Shown piece by piece: positions 1 through 5,218 of a stretch of 7,534 nucleotides of DNA. Below the pieces are notes generated by a model, which was given only the letters and a program-made list of their open reading frames with translations, searched no databases and was not told the origin of the DNA. The first letter of the stretch is position 1. Every line of letters begins with the position of its first letter. Position numbers and translations under genes: made by a program. Where the stretch lies: NCBI GenBank assembly GCA_021202205.1, contig JAJQDJ010000110.1, positions 1 through 7,534 on the forward strand. Direction: 5' to 3'. Source of the DNA: Erysipelotrichaceae bacterium (GTDB lineage Bacteria; Bacillota_I; Bacilli_A; Erysipelotrichales; Coprobacillaceae).

Positions 1-7
1 CCGTAAA

Positions 8-60
8 GTCATTAACATATAATTTCTTAAAAATAAACTTAATGACATTGGCATATAATT
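8..60. repeat. Short imperfect direct repeat downstream of rsmI
   Basis: GTCATTAACATATAATT (8-24) and GACATTGGCATATAATT (44-60) match at 14 of 17 positions, 36 bases apart; the second copy includes two bases of the rsmI stop codon. GTCATTAA (8-15) and TTAATGAC (39-46) also form an inverted repeat with a 23-base spacer. They might be operator half-sites for a gene to the left of the window, or chance in AT-rich DNA. Confidence 0.3.
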
Positions 61-910
61 ATGCTTTTTTATGATACTCATTATAAATAATATTTTTAGA
101 TACATTTCTTATTTTAGCAACCTCTTTAATAGCATCTCTAGTTGTCATACCTTTATCAACAAATTCATTAACATGTTCTACTATTGTTTGATCAAAAATA
201 GATTCTACAGCTTCTTGTTTGTTACCTTCAACAACAATTACCATTTCACCTTTCATATCATCAACAACTTCTAATATTTCTTCGATGGTTCCTCTATTAA
301 TTTCTTCATGTTTTTTTGTAATTTCTCTACATAAAGCTATATTTCTATTTCCCATAATATCTAACATCAAAGATAAGGTTTTCTTTATACGATGGGGAGC
401 TTCATAAAACACAATTGTTTCTTTATAGTTTTTCAATGATTCTAATTCTTTTTTCTTGTTCTTATCCGTATGATCAAGAAAACCATAGAATAAGAAAGGT
501 TGTGGTGCAATACCTGAAACAACCAAAGCATCTAAACATGCATTACAACCTGATATTGGAACAACATTAAATCCTTCATCAATCGTCTTTAATACCAATT
601 CGTAACCAGGATCACTAATAGCTGGATATCCTGCATCACTTACCAAAGCAATATCATGACCTTCTTTTAACAAGTCTATAATCTTTGGAATAGAAGTAAC
701 AAGATTATGTTCGTGATGAGATATAAGTTTTGTATGTATATCAAAATGATTAAGAATTTTTATTGTATTTCTTGTGTCTTCAGCTGCAATAAACGAAACA
801 TTTTTTAATTTATCAATAGCTCTATAAGTTATTTCATTTAAATTACCAATTGGAGTTGCCACTAAAAAAAGTGTAGGTTTATCATTTTCAAAACTTTTTT
901 GTCTAATCAT
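59..910 (-). CDS. rsmI: 16S rRNA (cytidine-1402-2'-O)-methyltransferase RsmI
   Basis: RsmI 2'-O-methylates C1402 of 16S rRNA in the ribosomal P site, helping decoding accuracy. The 283-residue product has the tetrapyrrole-methylase-like fold and the family motifs: LVATPIGNL (16-24), AAEDTR (42-47), SHHEHN (64-69), SDAGYPAISDPG (91-102), PISGCNA (118-124), FYEAPHR (168-174) and CREITKKHEEINRG. The SDAG loop has Y where T or L is usual, and the next loop reads PISG instead of PLPG; both are conservative departures. The start with QKSF soon after the methionine matches the Bacillus homologue YabC. GGAG lies nine bases upstream, and the ATG overlaps the yabB stop by eight bases. The GIY-YIG protein gene yazA that lies between the two in B. 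subtilis is absent. No terminator is seen in the 58 bases downstream. Confidence 0.95.
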   Translation of the reverse strand: MIRQKSFENDKPTLFLVATPIGNLNEITYRAIDKLKNVSFIAAEDTRNTIKILNHFDIHTKLISHHEHNLVTSIPKIIDLLKEGHDIALVSDAGYPAISDPGYELVLKTIDEGFNVVPISGCNACLDALVVSGIAPQPFLFYGFLDHTDKNKKKELESLKNYKETIVFYEAPHRIKKTLSLMLDIMGNRNIALCREITKKHEEINRGTIEEILEVVDDMKGEMVIVVEGNKQEAVESIFDQTIVEHVNEFVDKGMTTRDAIKEVAKIRNVSKNIIYNEYHKKA

Positions 911-1637
911 CTATATTTTCTCCAAACATTTTTCTTACTTCCTTTGAATATCTTCCGTTATTTTCATGAGCATATAAAGGGGCTTCTATTTTAATACCAT
1001 GATTACCTTTATACATGCCTTCAATTAAAAAAATATGAGAATCTTTACCTACCTTAGGATACACAAAACGAATACGTTTTGGTTCTATATCATATTTTTG
1101 CATCATATTAATAATTTCAATCATACGATCAGGTCTATGTACCATTGCAAATCTTCCTTTGTTTTCCAACATCATTGTTGCTGATTCAATAATCTCTTCA
1201 AGATTAATTTTAATCTCATGTCTGGCAATTTGTAAGGATTCATTATCATTAATATGACTGTGTTCGCCAACTTTAAAAAAAGGTGGATTGCAGACTATAA
1301 GTTTAACTTTATGAGCATTCAGGCAATAATGTTTAATATCATCATGTATAATATTTATTTGATTTTCCAAATGATTAATGTGAATATTTTTAAATGCAAG
1401 ATCCACTGCTTCTTTTTGTATTTCTATACCAACAATCTTTTTATCTGTTCTTTGACTTAACAACAAAGGAATAGCTGCATTGTTAGTACCAAAATCTACA
1501 ATTTCATTAACATCTTTATTAATAGTACAAAAATTAGCTAATAAAACAGTATCCAAAGAAAAGTTAAACATATCTTTTCTTTGGATAATCTTCATATTTT
1601 CATAAGCTAATAAATAATTAATGACCTCTTCGCTCAT
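903..1637 (-). CDS. yabB: YabB/TrmN6-type adenine methyltransferase
   Basis: This is a class I SAM-dependent methyltransferase of the YabB/TrmN6 family; E. coli TrmN6 makes N6-methyladenosine 37 in tRNA-Val. The 244-residue product shows motif I as DFGTNNAAI (48-56), the acidic end of strand 2 as GIEIQ (70-74), an aspartate pair D99-D100 after strand 3, and the catalytic motif NPPF at 117-120, typical of N6-adenine methyltransferases. Motif I has N-A-A where G-x-G is common, a mild departure. The N-terminal MKIIQRKDMFNFSLDTVLLA region is a family hallmark for binding substrate. It overlaps ricT by 20 bases and rsmI by 8. The overlaps, and the AAGGAG 13 bases before the ATG, suggest translation is coupled to ricT. 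The exact RNA target is not determined by sequence. Confidence 0.88.
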   Translation of the reverse strand: MSEEVINYLLAYENMKIIQRKDMFNFSLDTVLLANFCTINKDVNEIVDFGTNNAAIPLLLSQRTDKKIVGIEIQKEAVDLAFKNIHINHLENQINIIHDDIKHYCLNAHKVKLIVCNPPFFKVGEHSHINDNESLQIARHEIKINLEEIIESATMMLENKGRFAMVHRPDRMIEIINMMQKYDIEPKRIRFVYPKVGKDSHIFLIEGMYKGNHGIKIEAPLYAHENNGRYSKEVRKMFGENIDD

Positions 1638-2457
1638 TTTTATGATGTTGCTCCTTGTTGTTAGGAATTCTTCTAATATCTTTTAATGGTACAAATGATA
1701 CATTACCATCATTTTCAATTTTAACAAGCTCACTAATAACATTTAATCCTGTTACCTTTGCTATTTTATCTTCGTATTTGACTTTAGAACCAATTTTAGG
1801 AAATTTCTTCTTTATCTGGGTATAATTATCATCTTCATATTTTAAACAACAAAGTAATCGACCACAAGCCCCTGATATTTTTTCAATATTGATAGCTAGC
1901 ATCTGATTCTTGGCCATATTAATAGATATTCCATCAAATTCACCTAAAAATGATGAACAACATAAAGGCAAACCACAAGAACCCAGTCCTCCAATTATTC
2001 TTGATTTATCTCTTGGACCAATTTGACGAAGTTCAATACGACATTTAAAAACACTTGCTAATTCTTTTAATAATTCCCTAAAATCAACACGTGCATCAGA
2101 TGTATATGTAAAAATAACTTTTGAAGCATCCAATGTATATTCACAATTGACCAAATGCATATCTAAACCAAATTCTTTAACTATATCTTTACAAATTTTG
2201 AAAGATTTTTCAGCTTTAGCCTGATTAAACAGATATAATTCTTTATCAGCACGATTAGCTACTCTTATAATTTTTTTTAATTCAGTATCAAGATTGAATT
2301 CAGATAACTCTTTCAAATCTGTTACAATTTCACCTAATTCTAATCCTCTAATTGTTTCAACAACAACTATATCACCTTTAGATAAATCAAATCTAGATGA
2401 AAAATAATAAGATTTTCCTGAATGATTAAAACGCACTAGAGCTAATTTTTCTTCCAT
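1618..2457 (-). CDS. ricT: PSP1-domain protein RicT (YaaT)
   Basis: RicT (YaaT) forms a complex with RicA and RicF in B. subtilis that carries iron-sulfur clusters and promotes RNase Y-dependent mRNA maturation, as well as sporulation, biofilm formation and competence. The 279-residue product has the family length. The conserved PSP1 core shows the cysteine signature C161, C166 and C167 in GSCGLPLCC and C198, C203 and C204 in CGRLLCC, which I take as cluster ligands. The flanking RQIGPRDKSRIIGGLG segment (144-159) is also characteristic. AAGGAG lies a few bases before the start. It follows holB after 13 bases and overlaps the next gene by 20 bases. In B. subtilis yabA stands between ricT and yabB; here it is missing. 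Whether RicA and RicF partners exist cannot be seen from this window. Confidence 0.93.
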   Translation of the reverse strand: MEEKLALVRFNHSGKSYYFSSRFDLSKGDIVVVETIRGLELGEIVTDLKELSEFNLDTELKKIIRVANRADKELYLFNQAKAEKSFKICKDIVKEFGLDMHLVNCEYTLDASKVIFTYTSDARVDFRELLKELASVFKCRIELRQIGPRDKSRIIGGLGSCGLPLCCSSFLGEFDGISINMAKNQMLAINIEKISGACGRLLCCLKYEDDNYTQIKKKFPKIGSKVKYEDKIAKVTGLNVISELVKIENDGNVSFVPLKDIRRIPNNKEQHHKNERRGH

Positions 2458-2470
2458 ATATTCTCCTTTC

Positions 2471-3424
2471 TCAAATATTAATCATCATGCTATCAATAAG
2501 TAACATAACATTAGCATTTGTATTTAATAAAAATTCTGTATCTAAAACAAGATTAATCTTATCTAATATATTTTCCTCACTATCTTCTATTCTCTCATAT
2601 AACTTTTTATATGATTCATACGTGAGTGGTAGGGAATGTTTCACGTGAAACAAATCTCTAAATGACAATACTAACATATTTAAAAATAATTGAATAGTAT
2701 TTTTATCTTTATAATTTTTTAATAAATGTGTTTCAACATTTATTATAAGATTATCTCTATGAAAATATAGATCTTCAATAAAATGATAAACTTCAATTTT
2801 AAGTGATTCAAAAACGTCAGAATGAATATAGTTTTGACATTCATCATAAGAATCAAACAATTCTGATAAAATATTTATATCATCCTTATTTAAATTATCA
2901 TTAGATAATTGTTCTTTTAATAATGTTTTAGATTGAGGTAATAACTGTATAATTTGACATCGAGATTGAATAGTAGGTAATACACGATTTAAATTTTGAG
3001 ATGTAAATATGGCATATATACCCGATTCAGGTTCTTCTAACATTTTTAACAAGCTGTTCATTGCTTCGGTAGATGAGTTTTCTATATTTTCTAACATATA
3101 AATTTTGGCCTTACCTTCCATTGATGATTTATCAAAAGATTTTTGAATATATTCCACATGATTTTTTTTTAAAGATTCATCATTACCATTAAAATAAATA
3201 AAATCAGCATATTTTAATTCATCAATACGACGACAGTCATTGCATTGCTCACAAGCTAATATATCTTGACTACATACCAAACTTTTTGCTATAAACATAG
3301 CAGGTTTATGAGCTTTTTTTCCAACTAATAAAAATGCATGTGGGATTTTATTTGTAGTAAAACTTTGAATAAGTATTTTATATAGAATAGGTTGTTGCGA
3401 TTGTAAATCATTTTGATAACTCAT
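2471..3424 (-). CDS. holB: DNA polymerase III delta prime subunit HolB
   Basis: HolB is the stator of the clamp loader and works with DnaX, encoded upstream, and delta. The 317-residue product has an AAA+ core with zinc cysteines C51, C58, C61 and C64, the segment NSLLKMLEEPE (about 123-133), and the SRC motif (154-156) whose arginine reaches into the neighbouring DnaX ATP site. The Walker A position reads GKKAHKPA (35-42), with no GxxxxGKT/S, and the Walker B acidic pair is also degenerate (LENIEN), so this subunit should not hydrolyse ATP. This fits its known passive role. The C-terminal third is divergent and contains a perfect parS site encoding residues 258-263. The start overlaps tmk by four bases; the nearest GAGG is 13 bases away, so coupling to tmk is likely. 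Confidence 0.9.
   Translation of the reverse strand: MSYQNDLQSQQPILYKILIQSFTTNKIPHAFLLVGKKAHKPAMFIAKSLVCSQDILACEQCNDCRRIDELKYADFIYFNGNDESLKKNHVEYIQKSFDKSSMEGKAKIYMLENIENSSTEAMNSLLKMLEEPESGIYAIFTSQNLNRVLPTIQSRCQIIQLLPQSKTLLKEQLSNDNLNKDDINILSELFDSYDECQNYIHSDVFESLKIEVYHFIEDLYFHRDNLIINVETHLLKNYKDKNTIQLFLNMLVLSFRDLFHVKHSLPLTYESYKKLYERIEDSEENILDKINLVLDTEFLLNTNANVMLLIDSMMINI
2637..2652. promoter_or_regulatory. parS: parS centromere site inside holB
   Basis: TGTTTCACGTGAAACA is a perfect 16-bp palindrome and a full match to the bacterial chromosomal parS consensus TGTTNCACGTGAAACA bound by ParB/Spo0J. With 15 fixed positions, a chance hit in 7.5 kb is of the order of 1 in 100,000 under equal base use. 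ParB loads here, spreads as a CTP-dependent clamp and recruits SMC, so such sites cluster around the replication origin. It lies within the holB coding frame and is read as L-FHVK-H. It is not the Noc site, whose core is different. Confidence 0.93.
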
Positions 3425-4044
3425 AGATGTTTCTTAACCTCATTATAAACTGATTGAAAAACATCATCTATTGAAAGACTTGCATCTACTTTTACAATAC
3501 GTTCTGGAAATTTATTACAAATTGTCAAATAACCATCATAAACTTTTTGATGAAAATCTAAAGCCTCTAAATCCAAACGATTAACTTCTCTATTTTTATT
3601 ACTATAAACACGTTGTAATCCTAATTCCGGCTTAATATCAAAGAAAATAGTTAAATGAGGTAAAATATTTTCAGTAGCAAACAAATTCATATTATATACT
3701 TCATCAACACCTAAACCTCTTCCTATGCCCTGATAAACCATAGAACTATCAACATAACGATCACATATTACAATCTTATTTTCATTTAAAGCAGGAATAA
3801 TTTTTTCAACCAAATGTTGTCTACGACTACTTGCATATAATAAAGCCTCTGTACGAGCGTCCATGTTAGTATTATTGACATCTACAATAACATTTCTAAT
3901 TTGCTCAGCAATTGCAACACCACCAGGTTCTCTTGTTAAAACAACACTATAACCTTCTTTTTCCAATTGATTTTTTATAAGATTAGCTATAGTTGTTTTA
4001 CCACTACCTTCTCCACCTTCAAAAGTAATAAAAACTCCTGACAT
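3421..4044 (-). CDS. tmk: Thymidylate kinase
   Basis: Thymidylate kinase phosphorylates dTMP to dTDP with ATP, an essential cytoplasmic step in dTTP supply. The 207-residue product has the normal family length. It begins MSGVFITFEG and shows the P-loop GGEGSGKTT (10-18), the TREPGG motif (37-42), the DRY motif at 95-97 (binding the nucleotide and magnesium), and YQGIGRGLG (104-112) in the dTMP-binding region. A LID segment around NREVNRLD follows. The P-loop lacks an arginine after the first glycines, so this is the Gram-positive type in which the catalytic arginine comes from elsewhere. The start at MSGVFI is chosen from the ribosome binding site and family alignment. The stop TGA overlaps the holB ATG by four bases (ATGA), the same pairing of tmk and holB seen in many Firmicutes. 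Confidence 0.96.
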   Translation of the reverse strand: MSGVFITFEGGEGSGKTTIANLIKNQLEKEGYSVVLTREPGGVAIAEQIRNVIVDVNNTNMDARTEALLYASSRRQHLVEKIIPALNENKIVICDRYVDSSMVYQGIGRGLGVDEVYNMNLFATENILPHLTIFFDIKPELGLQRVYSNKNREVNRLDLEALDFHQKVYDGYLTICNKFPERIVKVDASLSIDDVFQSVYNEVKKHL

Positions 4045-4049
4045 ATCCA

Positions 4050-4055
4050 CACCTC
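4050..4055 (-). promoter_or_regulatory. tmk ribosome binding site
   Basis: GAGGTG ends five bases before the ATG at 4044. It fixes the tmk start there; the frame is open to an earlier ATG at 4077, but the 11 extra residues are unlike the family and overlap the probable -10 box. Confidence 0.8.
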
Positions 4056-4066
4056 GTTTCTTGTAT

Positions 4067-4095
4067 ATTATAATCAAAATAATATGAAATATAAA
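4067..4095 (-). promoter_or_regulatory. Probable tmk promoter
   Basis: On the minus strand TTTATA (4095-4090, four of six matches to TTGACA) and TATAAT (4072-4067, perfect) are separated by 17 bases. Transcription would begin near 4060, just upstream of the tmk ribosome binding site. The -35 falls in a perfect 12-bp palindrome, ATAAAGCTTTAT (4091-4102), next to the stop of the BofA-like gene. In so AT-rich a region the -35 match is weak evidence, but the position is right. Confidence 0.45.
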
Positions 4096-4103
4096 GCTTT
4101 ATT

Positions 4104-4286
4104 TTATAATATCAATTGTAATATGATACATAAAGCAATACCAAAAAAATCAAAACATGAAATCATAAGAATATTAAAAAGGTTATAACATAAATATATA
4201 TGTGTAATAAATGAAAAGTAATTAATAATAAATATCATAATAATTGAAAATATAAAACGCATAATAATATCAATGATTAAACACAT
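4104..4286 (-). CDS. bofA: Short BofA-like membrane protein (sigma-K checkpoint)
   Basis: This encodes a 60-residue, strongly hydrophobic protein with two probable membrane segments (about 7-24 and 47-60). Aligned from memory to B. subtilis BofA (87 residues) with a constant offset of 26 and no gaps, it matches at F11, N22, F24, I30, N35, L36, G49, I50 and A51. N22 and N35 fall on BofA N48 and N61, residues I recall as important for inhibiting the intramembrane protease SpoIVFB; T64 becomes N38. The first membrane segment of BofA is absent, and the usual glycine-proline pattern near the C-terminus is mostly lost. A strong GAGGTGA ribosome binding site and the place after recR, where bofA lies in Bacillus, support a real gene. 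In Bacillus, BofA holds SpoIVFB inactive in the outer forespore membrane until late sporulation. A decaying or unrelated membrane peptide remains possible. Confidence 0.6.
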   Translation of the reverse strand: MCLIIDIIMRFIFSIIMIFIINYFSFITHIYLCYNLFNILMISCFDFFGIALCIILQLIL

Positions 4287-4289
4287 AAA

Positions 4290-4316
4290 ATCACCTCATA
4301 TATTATATGAGATGAT
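4290..4316 (-). promoter_or_regulatory. Hairpin sequestering the BofA-like gene's ribosome binding site
   Basis: Directly after the recR stop codon, the 5' arm AUCAUCUCAU pairs with the 3' arm AUGAGGUGAU over ten bases with one G-U wobble, and two further A-U pairs close a three-base loop. The 3' arm contains GAGGUGA (4297-4291), a strong Shine-Dalgarno sequence placed seven bases (counted from GAGG) before the ATG at 4286. A ribosome terminating on recR would cover the 5' arm and free the site, so translational coupling is the likely effect. Four U follow the stem, so a weak terminator or attenuator is the alternative. Pairing is read directly; function is inferred. Confidence 0.6.
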
Positions 4317-4910
4317 TTATATTTTCTTTCTACCCTCTAAAGATTTTAATAATGTTAATTCATCTGCATAATCTAAATTGCCACCTATAGGCAATCCGTT
4401 TGCAATTCTGGTTGTATTGATATTTTTTTTGGATAATAATTTAGCTAAATATAAAGCTGTTGTTTCTCCTTCCCTAGTAGGATTGGTTGCAATAATAACT
4501 TCTTTAACTTCATCATTGAGACGTTCAAATAAAGAATGAACATTAAGATCATCTAAAGTCTTACCATCCATAATTGACATTGTTCCATGTAATACATGAT
4601 ACAATCCATGATATTCTTTTAATTTTTCCATTGCAAAAACATCTTTTGGAGATTCTACAACACAAATGATAGATTTATCGCGTGTATCATCTTTACATAT
4701 TTCACAAGTATCACCCTCACATATATGACCACATATTTTACAATATTGAATGTTCTTTTTAAAATGAATAAGAGAATCAGATAATCTTCGCACATCCTCC
4801 TGATTCATATCTAAAACATGATATGCCAATCTTTGTGCTGCTTTGTTTCCAATTCCTGGAAGCATTTTAAAACATTCAACCAATTCTTCAAAACTTTTTG
4901 GATATTCCAT
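4317..4910 (-). CDS. recR: Recombination protein RecR
   Basis: RecR acts with RecO (and RecF) to load RecA on SSB-coated single-stranded DNA during gap repair. The 197-residue protein has the full family layout: helix-hairpin-helix LPGIGNKAAQRLA (17-29), a zinc finger with C57, C60, C69 and C72, a Toprim domain beginning ICVVES with the conserved glutamate E86, the second Toprim motif ATNPTREGETTA, and the C-terminal Walker-B-like segment GLPIGGNLDYADELTL. The second motif has R where V or I is usual, a small deviation. There is no Shine-Dalgarno sequence before the start; the 15 bases upstream are not purine-rich. The ATG overlaps the ybaB stop as TAATG, so translation probably depends on reinitiation by ribosomes finishing ybaB. 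One base downstream of its stop codon begins a hairpin covering the next gene's ribosome binding site. Confidence 0.96.
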   Translation of the reverse strand: MEYPKSFEELVECFKMLPGIGNKAAQRLAYHVLDMNQEDVRRLSDSLIHFKKNIQYCKICGHICEGDTCEICKDDTRDKSIICVVESPKDVFAMEKLKEYHGLYHVLHGTMSIMDGKTLDDLNVHSLFERLNDEVKEVIIATNPTREGETTALYLAKLLSKKNINTTRIANGLPIGGNLDYADELTLLKSLEGRKKI

Positions 4911-5218
4911 TATAAGAACGCTGATACATCAACACCATTAGTAATTTTATTTAATGTATCTTCCTTATCTTTATTAATTTTGGTGATCATTTGATTAAGA
5001 GTAATGATAAGCAATGCTTCAATATCATCTTGATTTTCATTATTAAATTTGGTTTTATCTATATGTAAATCAATGATTTCAAGATTTCCTTTCATAATTC
5101 CAGTAATAATATTTTCTTGTGATTGAATTTCAAATGTTTTTTCATCAAATGCTTTTTTAGCTTTATTAACTTTTCTTTGCATTTGTTGAGCTTGTTGTAA
5201 TAGATTGTTAAAATTCAT
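4910..5218 (-). CDS. ybaB: YbaB/EbfC family nucleoid-associated protein
   Basis: YbaB/EbfC proteins are small dimeric DNA-binding proteins, called YaaK in B. subtilis, almost always encoded between dnaX and recR. The exact cellular role is uncertain; nucleoid organisation and gene regulation have been proposed. The 102-residue product shows the family pattern: an N-terminal amphipathic helix beginning MNFNNLLQQAQQMQ, a central beta region with GNLEIIDLHIDK (about 44-55), and a C-terminal helix ending in NGVDVSAFL. The glycine-rich turn before the beta region, common in the family, is not present here, so it is a divergent copy. AAGGAG inside the last dnaX codons is its ribosome binding site, and its ATG shares one base with the dnaX stop. 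Its own stop overlaps recR in the same way, which suggests tightly coupled production of the three proteins. Confidence 0.9.
   Translation of the reverse strand: MNFNNLLQQAQQMQRKVNKAKKAFDEKTFEIQSQENIITGIMKGNLEIIDLHIDKTKFNNENQDDIEALLIITLNQMITKINKDKEDTLNKITNGVDVSAFL

Noticed and set aside
2084..2097. Second CACGTG core within ricT as another parS
   Set aside because: The flanks (TCAA before, CATCA after) do not match the parS consensus; only the six-base core agrees.
4043..4051. Possible DnaA box ATATCCACA (eight of nine matches) before tmk
   Set aside because: It is a single imperfect copy that coincides with the spacer and ribosome binding site of tmk; there is no cluster to suggest an origin.
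4045..4077. A longer tmk start adding 11 residues
   Set aside because: The added residues are unlike the family and overlap the probable -10; GAGGTG is correctly placed for the ATG at 4044.
4091..4102. ATAAAGCTTTAT palindrome as a terminator for the BofA-like gene
   Set aside because: It has no loop, little G+C and no U-run after it on the minus strand.
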